Part shown: positions 52,635-62,023 of the stretch, piece by piece | Numbering within the stretch: position 1 is the first letter of the stretch | Layout: each line of letters starts with the position of its first letter | Assembly (NCBI GenBank): GCA_942493245.1 | Contig: OW818685.1 | Span: forward strand, 5,766,001-5,830,000 | DNA from: DAOPYU01 sp942493245 | GTDB lineage: Bacteria > Sumerlaeota > Sumerlaeia > UBA8349 | Reading direction: 5' to 3' | Length of the DNA: 64,000 bases | The notes under the pieces: model-generated | Told to the model about the DNA's origin: nothing | What the model saw: the letters and a program-made list of their open reading frames with translations, nothing else | The model's database searches: none | Translations under genes and position numbers: made by a program

Positions 52635-53882
52635 TCAGCCTTCAAACTTGCGCAGGACCAGTGTGGCATTGTGACCGCCGAAGCCCAGGCTGTTGCTGGC
52701 CACCACACGAACAGTGGCCTCGCGGGCCGTGTTGGGCACGTAGTCCAGATCGCATTCGGGATCGGGGGTGGTGTAGTTGATCGTCGGAGGCACCACATCG
52801 TGATAGATCGTCAGGGCGGAAGCCACGGCCTCGACACCCCCGGCGGCGCCCAACAGGTGGCCGATCATGGATTTGTTGGAACTGATCATGATCTTATAGG
52901 CGTGGTCGCCCAAGACGCGCTTGATGGCCAGGGTCTCGAGTTTGTCGTTGAGGGGCGTCGAAGTCCCGTGGGCATTGATGTAGTCCACCTCACTCGGCGC
53001 AATGCCGGCGGAATCGAGGGCACCCTTGAGCGCCCGAGCGCCCCCGTCGCCGTCCGAAGAAGGAGCGGTGATGTGGTAGGCGTCGCCCGACATGCCATAA
53101 CCGACCATCTCGGCGTAGATGCGCGCACCGCGCGCCTTGGCGTGTTCCAGTTCTTCGAGGACCACCAACCCGGCGCCCTCACCGATCAGGAATCCGTCAC
53201 GGTCGCGGTCGAACGGACGGCTGGCGTGCTCGGGGTCGTCGTTGCGTGTGCTGAGGGCGTGCATGTTGCTGAAACCGGCGATGGCCAGACGCGCCAGACA
53301 GGCTTCCGTCCCCCCTGCGATCATGGCGTCGGCAGCCCCCCGCTTGATGGCCTCGGTTGCGTCGCCGATGCTGTGTGTGGCCGAGGCGCACGCCGTGACG
53401 ACGCACGAGTTGGGCCCTTTGAGGTTCAGGTCAATCGAAACAATGCCGGCGGCCAGGTTGGGAATCATCATGGGGATGACGAGCGGACTGACGCGTTTCG
53501 GTCCCTTGGTTTCCATCACCATCATTTGCTCTTCCATGACGGGCAGTCCGCCAATGCCACAGCCAATGATGGTGCCGATGCGCGTGCAGTTTTCCTCGGT
53601 GACTTCCAATCCGGAATCCTTGAGCGCCTCGCGGCCCGCCACCAGGGCGAACTGCATGAAGCGGGCGTTTTTACGGGCTTCCTTGGGATTGAAATAATCC
53701 TCGGGATTGTAATCGTAGATGGCGGCGTTGATTTTGGAAGACAGCCCCTCGGTGTCCAGATGCGTGATGAGCTTGCCGCCGCTCTTGCCCGCGCACAGAT
53801 TGGTCCAGAAGTCCGGGGCGTTCAGCCCGATGGAGGTGATGGCTCCCACGCCCGTGATGACAACGCGCCGCTTTTCGCTCAT
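52635..53882 (-). CDS. fabF: Beta-ketoacyl-ACP synthase II
   Basis: 415 residues. Nucleophile Cys165 lies in VVTACASATHSIGDA, with His in NAHGTSTPLND and His in NKSMIGHLLGAAGGVEAV. It elongates acyl-ACP with malonyl-ACP in fatty-acid synthesis. acpP lies 256 bases upstream and rnc 2 bases downstream. The gap to acpP holds a CGCGGTGT..ACACCCGCGC inverted pair (54078-54101), which could reduce read-through into fabF. Confidence 0.96.
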   Translation of the reverse strand: MSEKRRVVITGVGAITSIGLNAPDFWTNLCAGKSGGKLITHLDTEGLSSKINAAIYDYNPEDYFNPKEARKNARFMQFALVAGREALKDSGLEVTEENCTRIGTIIGCGIGGLPVMEEQMMVMETKGPKRVSPLVIPMMIPNLAAGIVSIDLNLKGPNSCVVTACASATHSIGDATEAIKRGAADAMIAGGTEACLARLAIAGFSNMHALSTRNDDPEHASRPFDRDRDGFLIGEGAGLVVLEELEHAKARGARIYAEMVGYGMSGDAYHITAPSSDGDGGARALKGALDSAGIAPSEVDYINAHGTSTPLNDKLETLAIKRVLGDHAYKIMISSNKSMIGHLLGAAGGVEAVASALTIYHDVVPPTINYTTPDPECDLDYVPNTAREATVRVVASNSLGFGGHNATLVLRKFEG

Positions 53883-54138
53883 GGTGATTCGCTTCTTTCT
53901 CCCGCGTTAAATTTTTGTATTTTCCCCGTGGGCGCATCCGGCGTTCAGCCCGCGCACCCGATCCCTTCGGATTGTGGACGTCCGAGACCTAAAGAAGATC
54001 GGCGAAAGGACGAAAACGAACGTTTCAATCCTTGTCGCCGACTCGGATTTGTCCCCGATGCCATAGGGAAACCCTGCGCGGTGTCCTTCAACACCCGCGC
54101 AGGGCCACACAGGTCTGCCTGCCAGCCGTTCGAGGGTC

Positions 54139-54375
54139 TTAGCCCTGTTTCGACTGGATATACTCGACCGCCGCGCCGACGGTCGTCAGTTTCTCGGCGT
54201 CTTCGTCCGGAATGTCGAGTTCGAATTCTTCTTCGAAGGCCATGACCAGCTCGACCTGATCCAGCGAATCGGCGCCCAGATCGTCAATGAACTTGGCTTC
54301 GGGCTTCACGTCATCGGCGTTCACGTTGAGTTGCTCGACGATGATTTCTTTCACTTTCGTTTCAATATCGGACAT
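54139..54375 (-). CDS. acpP: Acyl carrier protein
   Basis: 78 residues, highly acidic. The phosphopantetheine Ser37 is in LGADSLDQVELVMAFEEEF. It carries growing acyl chains for the enzymes encoded around it. GGAGG lies upstream of the start. It falls between fabG and fabF, the standard order. Confidence 0.97.
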   Translation of the reverse strand: MSDIETKVKEIIVEQLNVNADDVKPEAKFIDDLGADSLDQVELVMAFEEEFELDIPDEDAEKLTTVGAAVEYIQSKQG

Positions 54376-54514
54376 AATGACGAGGGTGACCTCCTGAGAT
54401 AATTGGCTGCGCCTTCGACTCCCACCCGGGGTCTACAGGCAACCGTTCTATACTGGATTTGCCCCGCAGGGGCAAGTGAAAAAGACACGCAAATCGCTTT
54501 GCGGTCTTGAAAAA

Positions 54515-55255
54515 CTACATGGCCATCCCGCCGTCCACCCGGATCACTTCGCCCGTGATGTACGACGAAAGGGGCGACGCGAGGAACAAAGCGGCGTTGG
54601 CCACATCGTCCGCCGTGCCCAGTTTTTGGAACGGAATGTACCGCTCCAGTTCGCTTTTCGCCTCGGCGCTCAGCGCGTCGGTCATAGCCGTCTGGATAAA
54701 TCCGGGCGCGATGGCGTTGACGTTGATGCCGCGCGAACCGAATTCCTTGGCCAGCGTTTTGGTGATCCCGATGACACCCGCCTTCGAGGCCGAGTAATTC
54801 ACCTGACCCGCGTTGCCCATCAGTCCCACCACCGAGGCGATGTTGACGATGTGGCCCGAGCGCTGCTTCATCATCTGACGCACCACACTCTTGCAGCAGT
54901 TGAACGTGCCCTTCAGGTTGATCGCGATGACCAAGTCCCAGTCCGACTCCTTCATGCGCATGAGCAGGTTGTCGCGCGTGATGCCCGCGTTGTTGACCAG
55001 AATGTCAATCGTCGGGAACGTTTCGAGGCTCTTCGCAATCAGATTTTCGCACTGATCGAGTTTGCTGACATCGCACACCACGGCGGTGGACTTGCGGCCC
55101 AGCGCCTGGATTTCTTCCACCACTTTGAGCGCCGTGGCTTCCACCACGTCGCTGATGACCACATTGGCCCCGTTTTCGGCCAGACGCAGCGCGATGGCGC
55201 GGCCAATGCCCTGCCCGGCGCCCGTCACAATCGCATTTTTACCTTCTAACAGCAT
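54515..55255 (-). CDS. fabG: 3-oxoacyl-ACP reductase
   Basis: 246 residues of the short-chain dehydrogenase family. NAD(P)H loop TGAGQGIG (11-18), NNAG, and the catalytic Ser141, Tyr154 and Lys158 (YSASKAG) are present. It reduces beta-ketoacyl-ACP with NADPH. The start at 55255 (MLLEGKNAIV) has AAAGGA upstream; an open extension to 55351 overlaps fabD and lacks homology. The gap to fabD is 37 bases. Confidence 0.96.
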   Translation of the reverse strand: MLLEGKNAIVTGAGQGIGRAIALRLAENGANVVISDVVEATALKVVEEIQALGRKSTAVVCDVSKLDQCENLIAKSLETFPTIDILVNNAGITRDNLLMRMKESDWDLVIAINLKGTFNCCKSVVRQMMKQRSGHIVNIASVVGLMGNAGQVNYSASKAGVIGITKTLAKEFGSRGINVNAIAPGFIQTAMTDALSAEAKSELERYIPFQKLGTADDVANAALFLASPLSSYITGEVIRVDGGMAM

Positions 55256-55292
55256 GACTTTATCCTTTCTCTTACCGTTGCGGCCCCGCCTC

Positions 55293-56219
55293 TCAGAGCG
55301 CGGCGATTTCTTCCGCCGTGCCTGCCGCCTGCACGGAGAAGTCTTTGTCAATCCGTTTCACCAGACCCGCCAGCACCTTGCCCGGGCCGACTTCCAGTCC
55401 CGCCTTCAGGCCCAGCGACTCGATCATGTAGCGCGTGGACTCGACCCAGCGCACCGGCGCGGTGATCTGCTGGATCAGGCGGTCGCGAATTTCTTCCGGA
55501 TCCGTCAGCGCCGTGGCCGTCACCTGAGAAATGCAGGGGCACTTGGGCGCCTGGAATGCCACCCCGGCCAATTGCTCGGCCATGACCCGCCGCGCCTGCT
55601 CAACAAGGGGCGAATGGAACGCACCGCTTACCGGCAGTGGCAACGCCCGTTTGGCGCCCGCAGCCTTCGCCAGTGCGCAAGCCCGCTCAATCGCCGCCGG
55701 GGAACCCGAAATCACTTTCTGCTCGGGCGAATTGTCGTTGGCCACCACAGCCAGATCGTCCCCTTCGGTCGCCTGCTCGCAAATCGAGCGGACCTGCTCG
55801 ATTTCAAGCCCGATGATCGCGGCCATCGCCCCCGGAGCCGTCTTGGCCGCTTCCGACATGGCGCGCCCGCGGGCCGCCACCAGACGCAATCCCGTCTCGA
55901 AATCCAGAACCCCCGCGGCGTAGAGTGCCGAATACTCGCCCAGGGAGTGACCCGCCACACAGGCGGGCTGGATGCCGCGCTCGGCCAGCGCGTCCGCAGC
56001 CACCGCCGAACAGACGAACAGCGCGGGCTGCGTGTTGGCCGTTTCCTTCAAGTCCTCTTCAGACCCCTCGAAGCACAGGGTCGAAAGCGCGCGTCCCAAC
56101 ACGGCATCGGCCTGATCGAACCGCGCCCGGGCCGCCGCGCTGGCGTCATGGAGCGACCGCCCCATCCCCGCAGCCTGCGACCCCTGACCAGGAAACAAAA
56201 AAGCGTACTGAACCGACAT
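55293..56219 (-). CDS. fabD: Malonyl-CoA-ACP transacylase
   Basis: 308 residues. FPGQGSQAAGMG opens the protein; the active-site Ser92 is in GHSLGEYSALYAAG and the Gln/Arg/His partners follow in the usual places (VSGAFHSPLV). It loads malonate onto ACP. The gap to fabH (198 bases) is filled by a palindromic repeat, so the two may not be tightly coupled. Confidence 0.96.
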   Translation of the reverse strand: MSVQYAFLFPGQGSQAAGMGRSLHDASAAARARFDQADAVLGRALSTLCFEGSEEDLKETANTQPALFVCSAVAADALAERGIQPACVAGHSLGEYSALYAAGVLDFETGLRLVAARGRAMSEAAKTAPGAMAAIIGLEIEQVRSICEQATEGDDLAVVANDNSPEQKVISGSPAAIERACALAKAAGAKRALPLPVSGAFHSPLVEQARRVMAEQLAGVAFQAPKCPCISQVTATALTDPEEIRDRLIQQITAPVRWVESTRYMIESLGLKAGLEVGPGKVLAGLVKRIDKDFSVQAAGTAEEIAAL

Positions 56220-56231
56220 GAAAACTCCTTA

Positions 56232-56416
56232 AGAATGGAGAATGGATAATTGACAATGGATAATGAACCGAATTCCACTTTTCCTCATTGTCCATTTCAC
56301 CGGACAACACCGGCTGGAGGTGGTTGAATACCCCCATCCGTTTCCTCACATTACCCCCCACACATCACCCATTGCCCACTGTTAATTATCAATTGTCCAT
56401 TATCCATTATCAATTC
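56232..56416. repeat. Inverted repeat of AATGGATAATTGACAATGGA type
   Basis: AATGGAGAATGGATAATTGA CAATGGATAATG on the left is mirrored by TTAATTATCAATTGTCCATT ATCCATTATCAATT on the right, with CATTGTCCATTTCACCGG between. It is A/T-rich, unlike its surroundings, and is inserted between fabH and fabD. This repeat style is common as a mobile-looking palindrome in many environmental genomes. Confidence 0.8.
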
Positions 56417-56417
56417 C

Positions 56418-57395
56418 CTAGTATCGGACAATGGTGGCTCCCCAGGTCAGGCCGGCGCCGAACGCCACCAGACCGATCAGGTCGCCGCGCTGGATGCGCC
56501 CGTCGCGCACCGCTTCGTCGAACGCCAACGGCACCGACGCGGCGGAGGTGTTGCCATACCGATCCAGATTGATGATGTAACGGTCGTGGGGGATGTGGAA
56601 GCGCTTCATTGCGCCTTCGATGATCCGGATATTGGCCTGGTGCGGGATGACCCACTTCAGGTCGTCCACTTCGATTCCCGCCCGCTCGGCGGCGCTTGTG
56701 AGCGATTCGGACAGAATCCGCACGGCGAACTTGAACACATCGTTGCCGCTCATGCGCATGAACTGCTCGCGGCGGTCCACCATCTCGTGGCTGGGCGGGT
56801 TCATCGAGCCGCCGCCATAGATGGTGATCGCGTCGGCCATGCGGCCATTGGCGGAAAGGAACTCACCCAGGATACCCGAGCCTTCTTCCACTTCTCCCAA
56901 CACCACCGCGCCCGCGCCGTCACCAAAAAGCACACAGGTGCCGCGGTCCTCGAAATCAATAAAACGGGTGGTCGAGTCGGCGCCGATCACAAGCGCTCGC
57001 TTTGCCACGCCATTGCACAACAACCCATGCGCCACCGACAGACCCGTCACAAAACCCGAGCAGGCGGCGTTGACATCGAACGCCGCGCCCGAGGGAATTT
57101 CCAACTGCGCCTGAATCAGGCAGGCGGCGGATGGCATCAGGCGGTCGGGGGAAAACGTCCCCGTGATCACCAGATCAATGTCCCCCGGTTCGAGACCCGC
57201 GTTTTCCAGCGCCCGGCGAGCCGCCTCGGCGCCCATCTGACTGGTTGCCTGCCCCGGCGCCACCAATCGGCGCTCCGAAATCCCCGTGCGCGTGCGAATC
57301 CACTCGTCGTTTGTTTCCACCATCTTTTCCAGATCGTGGTTTGTCAACACCCGCTCCGGCACATACGATCCAACCCCCAGGATTCCAAAAGCCAC
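56418..57395 (-). CDS. fabH: Beta-ketoacyl-ACP synthase III
   Basis: 325 residues. Cys112 in DVNAACSGFVTGL, His in WVIPHQANIRII and Asn in DRYGNTSAASVPLAF make the catalytic triad. It starts fatty-acid synthesis by condensing acetyl-CoA (or another primer) with malonyl-ACP. Its stop lies 2 bases from the palindromic repeat at 56232-56416. plsX lies 109 bases upstream. Confidence 0.96.
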   Translation of the reverse strand: MAFGILGVGSYVPERVLTNHDLEKMVETNDEWIRTRTGISERRLVAPGQATSQMGAEAARRALENAGLEPGDIDLVITGTFSPDRLMPSAACLIQAQLEIPSGAAFDVNAACSGFVTGLSVAHGLLCNGVAKRALVIGADSTTRFIDFEDRGTCVLFGDGAGAVVLGEVEEGSGILGEFLSANGRMADAITIYGGGSMNPPSHEMVDRREQFMRMSGNDVFKFAVRILSESLTSAAERAGIEVDDLKWVIPHQANIRIIEGAMKRFHIPHDRYIINLDRYGNTSAASVPLAFDEAVRDGRIQRGDLIGLVAFGAGLTWGATIVRY

Positions 57396-57504
57396 AATGT
57401 TTCTCCTTATAGTTCTGACAGGTATGGGGAGCAGGCGCGAAACGCGGAGGCCATTCGCCGGGAACCAGTCCTTCTCCCGGACGACAAACGGGGCGCGCGC
57501 GGCC

Positions 57505-58524
57505 TCACGGGGCCGCGTCCTCCCCTTCCAAGTCGTGCGAGATACTCTGGATCTCGCTCATGATGCGTTCATTGATGTTGTGACGCACCGCTTCCGTCGC
57601 CACACGAATGGCATTCATGACGGCGTGCGCGTTCGAGGAACCGTGACTGATAATGCAGATACCGTTCAGACCCAGAAGCGGCGCGCCCCCGTACTCCGAG
57701 GCGTCAATCTTCTTTTTCAGAGCGCGCATACCCGGGCTGAGCATCAATGCGCTGGCCAGTGTCAGCACATTCCGCTTCATGACCCCCTTCACGCCCGACA
57801 TGATCAGGCGAGCAGCGCCCTCACTAGCCTTCAGGAGGATGTTGCCCACAAACCCGTCGCAGACCACCACGTCGGCCTTGCCCTCGAAGATCTCCCCCCC
57901 TTCGACGTTTCCGACGAAGTTCAACGGCGATTTCTTGAGCAACTCGAATGTGGCCAGACTCAAAGTGTTCCCTTTAGTGGGCTCCTCGCCGTTGCTCAAC
58001 ACCCCGACCCGCGGCGAAGGACATCCGAGAATCTCACGGTAATAGACCGAACCCATGATGGCGAAGTCGAGCAGGTGCTGCGGTTTGCAATCCACGTTGG
58101 CGCCCAGGTCGAGCACCAGGCAGGGTTGTTTGGACGTCGGCATCAGGTTGGCGATGCCGGGACGCTTGACGCCCCGCAACCGCCCCCAGGTCTTGAACGC
58201 GTGGGCCAGACTCGATCCCGTGTTGCCCGCCGAGACAACAGCGTCCCCCCGCCCCTCTTTCACCAGGCGGGTCGCGACGGCGATGGAGGAGTCCTTCTTC
58301 AGAAGCGAGGCCGTGGGCGAATCGCCCATGCGCACCACCTGGGTACACGGCACAATCTCGATACGGTCGCCGGTATAATGAAAATGGCGCAGCAGACGGG
58401 CAATCGAGTGTTCCTTGCCCGTCAACAGCACCCGGCAATCGTAGCGTTTGACCGCCAGAATGGCGCCTTCGACCAGCGGGGTCGCCCCCGCGTCGCTCCC
58501 CATTGCGTCCAGTACGATTCTCAT
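57505..58524 (-). CDS. plsX: Phosphate acyltransferase
   Basis: 339 residues. PlsX blocks: MRIVLDAMGSDAGATPLVEG, VSAGNTGSSLAHAFKTWGRL, LGANVDCKPQHLLDFAIMGS and VVCDGFVGNILLKASEG. It converts acyl-ACP to acyl-phosphate, linking fatty-acid and phospholipid synthesis at the inner membrane. It lies 62 bases after rpmF, the usual neighbour. Confidence 0.96.
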   Translation of the reverse strand: MRIVLDAMGSDAGATPLVEGAILAVKRYDCRVLLTGKEHSIARLLRHFHYTGDRIEIVPCTQVVRMGDSPTASLLKKDSSIAVATRLVKEGRGDAVVSAGNTGSSLAHAFKTWGRLRGVKRPGIANLMPTSKQPCLVLDLGANVDCKPQHLLDFAIMGSVYYREILGCPSPRVGVLSNGEEPTKGNTLSLATFELLKKSPLNFVGNVEGGEIFEGKADVVVCDGFVGNILLKASEGAARLIMSGVKGVMKRNVLTLASALMLSPGMRALKKKIDASEYGGAPLLGLNGICIISHGSSNAHAVMNAIRVATEAVRHNINERIMSEIQSISHDLEGEDAAP

Positions 58525-58586
58525 GGCTTGCGGTCCTGCGCGCCAGACTCCGCACGGGCCGGTCTTTGCGCCCGTGCGCGAATCAT

Positions 58587-58772
58587 TTATTCAGCCGTCA
58601 CGGTGACGGTGAACGCGCGGTCCTTGTAGTAACCGCAGCTCGGACAGATCCGGTGCGGGGCTTTAACGGCGCTGCAACGCGGGCAGCTCGCGCCCAGACT
58701 TGCGGTCAACTTCTTGTGGTTACGGCTGCGTTTGCGACGACTTGTTCCGTGTCTTCTCCTTGGGACGGGCAT
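58587..58772 (-). CDS. rpmF: Ribosomal protein L32
   Basis: 61 residues. MPVPRRRHGTSRRKRSRNHK is the standard basic opening, followed by the zinc ribbon CPRCSAVKAPHRICPSCGYY with all four Cys. It is a structural part of the 50S subunit. GAAAGGA lies 11-12 bases before the start. It heads the fatty-acid operon behind a recognisable promoter and a leader hairpin. Confidence 0.96.
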   Translation of the reverse strand: MPVPRRRHGTSRRKRSRNHKKLTASLGASCPRCSAVKAPHRICPSCGYYKDRAFTVTVTAE

Positions 58773-58851
58773 GGTCCGTACGTCCTTTCACAACACCGGC
58801 GCATTCTCGCGTCGGCCTGAATCATCGGCCTAAAAGGCACAATTGCACCTT

Positions 58852-58874
58852 CCTGTCTGGATGCTCCAGACAGG
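58852..58874 (-). promoter_or_regulatory. Perfect leader hairpin upstream of rpmF
   Basis: CCTGTCTGGA and TCCAGACAGG form a perfect 10-base stem with a 3-base loop. It lies just downstream of the promoter at 58887-58915, so it should be near the 5' end of the rpmF-fab transcript. It could be a protein-binding or stability element, or part of an FapR-like or ribosomal feedback control; none of these is shown. Confidence 0.5.
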
Positions 58875-58886
58875 CGGTAACGGGAA

Positions 58887-58915
58887 ACTATTCGCGAAAG
58901 CGGACCCGTTGTCAA
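58887..58915 (-). promoter_or_regulatory. Promoter for the rpmF-plsX-fab-rnc operon
   Basis: On the minus strand a perfect -35 TTGACA (58915-58910) is followed after 17 bases by AATAGT (58892-58887), a fair -10. It lies about 115 bases before rpmF and is the best sigma-70-like promoter seen in the window. Confidence 0.65.
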
Positions 58916-59165
58916 GTAGTTTTCGTTTGCCCCGTGTTTTTGAAATTCCGCGCGGGTTGCAAAATGATCTGATCGGTCAATCGCCAGCGCCCCCCTATTG
59001 CCGGTTGTGGCGCGGAGACTGCACGGTGTGCAAAGAACCCGAAAAACGGATCTCGACGCCCCGTTTGTCTTTGTTTTTCGTGAAGTTAGGCGATTGCTGT
59101 TGAAGATCCCGGGGCGTTTTCTTCAGGCGGGCGGGAACGCCCTCCTTCCATGACTCGTCTCTTTC

Positions 59166-60749
59166 TCAGGAGGCCGGAGAGATCGCTTTTTTCGGTTTCC
59201 GGGCTTCGTATTCGGCTTCAAACTGGCGGTGAACCTTATCCTCGGTGAGGAGTTTGAGGACGTCGAGGTCAATCTCACCCGCGTTGCCCGCGGCCTGAAG
59301 AATTTCGAGGAGTTTTTCTTCCGGCAGAGCCTTTTTGTAGGGACGGTCCTTGGCGGCCAGGGCTTCGTAGAAATCGGCGATGGCCAGAATGCGCGATTGC
59401 AGGGGGATCTGGTCGGCCTTCAACCCAAGCGGGTAACCGGTGCCGTTGAGGCGTTCGTGGTGCTGGGCGGCGTAGAGCGGCACGTTTTTCAGGTGACGGC
59501 GGAACGGAACCTGTTCGAGCATTTTGGCGGTCATGGTGACGTGGTCGCGCATGATGTCCATCTGCTCGCTGGTCAGGGTGCCGCGCGCGACAGAAAGATT
59601 GTGGAGTTCCGAGTCGGTCAGAAGCGCATGGGGGCCGTCCTTCTCCTCAATGCACTGGTGAGCGATGGCGCTGAGGCGATCCACGGCATGGGGGTCCATG
59701 CGTTGCGAGGGTTGGTTGCACGCCAGTACGAACTCGAGGTCGGCTTCAAGCGCCTGGAGTTTCTCGCCATATTCGCGTTCGGCGGCTTCGACCTCCTCGG
59801 GGCTGGCGCCGGAGGGAGCGTTTTGCCGCTTGAGACGCTCGATTTCGAGCAGGAGCCGCTTGTTCTCGAAACGCTCGCGAACGAGCTCCGAGCGGTCGAA
59901 AATGCCCTCGAGCTTGGTGGCCTTGTCCATCACCCACTCGGGCGTGGTGATTTTGCCGACATCGTGGAGCCAGCCGGCGATACGGATTTCATCGAGTTCC
60001 TTGGCGGTGAAATGCGTGTCCGAGAAGGGGCCGTCGGTTTTGGCATTGATCGCTTTGGCCAGAAAGACGTTGAACTCGGCAACGCGCTGGATGTGATTGC
60101 CCGTGTAATGCGATTTCTGGTCGGTGGCGGTGGCCAGCACCTTGATGAGGGATTCGAAGAGGTTCCGGGTCTCCTCAATCAGGTTGGCGTTGCTGATCGC
60201 AACGGCGGCTTGGGAAGCGAAGGCTTCGGTCAGATTGACCGAAGCGTCGGAAAAACCGATGACCTCGCGGGTTTCGGGGTCGAGAGCGTTGATGAGCTGC
60301 AGAACGCCGATCACCTCGTCCTCGTGGTCTTTCATGGGCACGACCAGTATCGAGCGCGTGTGGTAACCGGTCAGGGCGTCGTAACGGCGGGGACCGGAGA
60401 AATCGAATTCGTCCAGCTCGTCGTACACGTCCGCAACGCGGACCGTCTGGCGCAGGAGCGCGGCGTAAGCGGAAACATTGGTCTTTTCCATCTGGACAGG
60501 CGCGAGTTCGATCGCCTCGCCGGTTGTGCCCCCCTTGCTGATGTGCAGGGTGTCGTTCTGGAGAATCTTGAAATGCAGGAGGTTGTCTTCGATCAGGTAG
60601 AGAGAGCCCGCGTCGGCGTTGGTGAGTTCGCGCGCGAAACTGAGTGTTTTCTGCAACAGGGCGTCGAGATTCAACTCGCCGGAAAGGGCGATCCCGATTT
60701 CGGTGAGATGGTGGATTTGCTGCTGGAATTTTTCCATAGGGAGATCCAC
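59166..60749 (-). CDS. GAF-HD-GYP cyclic-di-GMP phosphodiesterase-like protein
   Basis: 527 residues. A GAF domain spans about 20-195 (NADAGSLYLIEDNLLHFKIL, TRSILVVPMKDHEDEVIGVL). HD-GYP follows: GNHIQRVAEF, AGWLHDVGK (His262, Asp263), HHERLNGTGYP (430-440) and RILAIADFYEALAAKDRPY. Between the HD and GYP parts is an unusual insert of about 120 residues, rich in Glu/Lys and likely coiled (ENKRLLLEIERLKRQN, EAAEREYGEKLQALEADLEF). It probably breaks down cyclic di-GMP under control of the GAF ligand. The chosen GTG start at 60749 is not certain; an ATG at 60737 is 4 codons in. Confidence 0.88.
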   Translation of the reverse strand: MDLPMEKFQQQIHHLTEIGIALSGELNLDALLQKTLSFARELTNADAGSLYLIEDNLLHFKILQNDTLHISKGGTTGEAIELAPVQMEKTNVSAYAALLRQTVRVADVYDELDEFDFSGPRRYDALTGYHTRSILVVPMKDHEDEVIGVLQLINALDPETREVIGFSDASVNLTEAFASQAAVAISNANLIEETRNLFESLIKVLATATDQKSHYTGNHIQRVAEFNVFLAKAINAKTDGPFSDTHFTAKELDEIRIAGWLHDVGKITTPEWVMDKATKLEGIFDRSELVRERFENKRLLLEIERLKRQNAPSGASPEEVEAAEREYGEKLQALEADLEFVLACNQPSQRMDPHAVDRLSAIAHQCIEEKDGPHALLTDSELHNLSVARGTLTSEQMDIMRDHVTMTAKMLEQVPFRRHLKNVPLYAAQHHERLNGTGYPLGLKADQIPLQSRILAIADFYEALAAKDRPYKKALPEEKLLEILQAAGNAGEIDLDVLKLLTEDKVHRQFEAEYEARKPKKAISPAS

Positions 60750-60982
60750 TCGCCGGAAGGGCCAGTCCCGAAGACTTCACAAACCGCGTTATCGGTTCCT
60801 GTTTGCTTCCTCAGCGCTCCGCATCTCGCGGTTTGAGGCCTTGGAAGACGAAAATGTCACCCCAACCTTGACGGAAGCGATTATCGCGCAGTTGTTTTCA
60901 GATTGCAAGCGATTCGTCACCGGGCGCGATTCTGAAAACACCGTGCGGGTAAGCGGGAAAGAAACGGGGCGCCGGCGCCGGA

Positions 60983-61327
60983 TCATCCCGGAGGCCAGCC
61001 GAAACCGCGCCCGCCCAACAGATGCAGGTGGATGTGAAAAACCGATTGGCCGGCGCCTTCGTTGCAGTTCATGACCAGGCGGTAACCGTCTTTCTCGACC
61101 CCCTCCTGCCGGGCGATTTTGGCGGCGGCCAGGGTCAGGTGGCCGACAAGCGCCTGGTCTTCCGGTTGCAGGTCGTCGGTGGTGGGAATGTGGCGACGGG
61201 GGATCACGAGTATGTGGGTCGGGGCCTGGGGGTTGATGTCGCGAAAGGCCACGCACTCGGCGTCCTGATAGACGAGTTGAGCGGGGATCTGGCCTTCGGC
61301 GATCTTGCAGAACAGGCAGTTGTCCAT
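60983..61327 (-). CDS. HIT-family nucleotide hydrolase (HINT type)
   Basis: 114 residues. The histidine triad QSVFHIHLHLLGGR (His98, His100, His102) and the N-terminal CLFCKIAEGQIPA are characteristic of HINT proteins, which hydrolyse AMP-linked substrates such as adenosine phosphoramidates. GAAAGGAATC lies upstream of the start. It is a single-gene unit, divergent from the next gene. Confidence 0.93.
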   Translation of the reverse strand: MDNCLFCKIAEGQIPAQLVYQDAECVAFRDINPQAPTHILVIPRRHIPTTDDLQPEDQALVGHLTLAAAKIARQEGVEKDGYRLVMNCNEGAGQSVFHIHLHLLGGRGFGWPPG

Positions 61328-61514
61328 GAACGATTCCTTTCATGTTTCAGAATCGGGGAAAGTCCCGGATCACGCACGACTATGGTCGCACGCTTGAGTT
61401 TCCATTTCAAGAAAACAGTCCGCGCGGGACGCGTTCTTGCAATTGCGCCCCAACCGCCACCCTGCTATGCTGGCCGGGTGTTTAGATCCCCATTCTTTCA
61501 AGCGGAGTCTCACC

Positions 61515-61979
61515 ATGTCTTCTTCGCCGACGCAACGCCCCAACGATCCCAAACAATTGGAACTCCTGATCCAGGAACTCGAATCGCACTACACCGATCT
61601 GTTCCTGTTCATCGAGCAGAGCGTGCGGGCCGACCCGGAAACCGAGGCCTCGCAGGCGATGGCCTTCCAGCGCCAGATCGCCGAACTGTTCGAGGAAACC
61701 CGCGTCCGCATGGACCTGTTCCTGGAACTCGTGCGACCCTGGCCCGAGCGGCGCGCCAGCTACCCGCCCGAACTGGCCGCGCGCGCCGACAAGTTCATGC
61801 AGCTGCTCGAAAAAGGGTTCTCCACGATGAACCAGCAGGTCCAGCTGCGCACCGGAGACATCGAGGAGCGGCTCGTAAAAATCCAGCAGGACCTCAAAGA
61901 CCTCGACAAGAAACGCCGAGGCGCCCAGGGGTATCTGCAAAACAGCGGCCGCCCCTCCCGGGTGGAACACAAGGCGTGA
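61515..61979 (+). CDS. Hypothetical helical protein
   Basis: 154 residues, almost wholly helical and charged (LELLIQELESHYTDLFLFIE, MNQQVQLRTGDIEERLVKIQ, DLKDLDKKRRGAQGYLQ). The arrangement of long helices with heptad-like Leu and Ile suggests a coiled-coil or helical-bundle protein, slightly reminiscent of flagellar chaperones, but there is no solid match. The start at 61515 precedes the charged region. A weak GCGGAG lies 10 bases upstream; the frame opens earlier without support. Confidence 0.5.
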   Translation: MSSSPTQRPNDPKQLELLIQELESHYTDLFLFIEQSVRADPETEASQAMAFQRQIAELFEETRVRMDLFLELVRPWPERRASYPPELAARADKFMQLLEKGFSTMNQQVQLRTGDIEERLVKIQQDLKDLDKKRRGAQGYLQNSGRPSRVEHKA

Positions 61980-62023
61980 GAGCGAGGGGATGGCGCGAAG
62001 CGTATCTGAGAAAGAAATATTTA

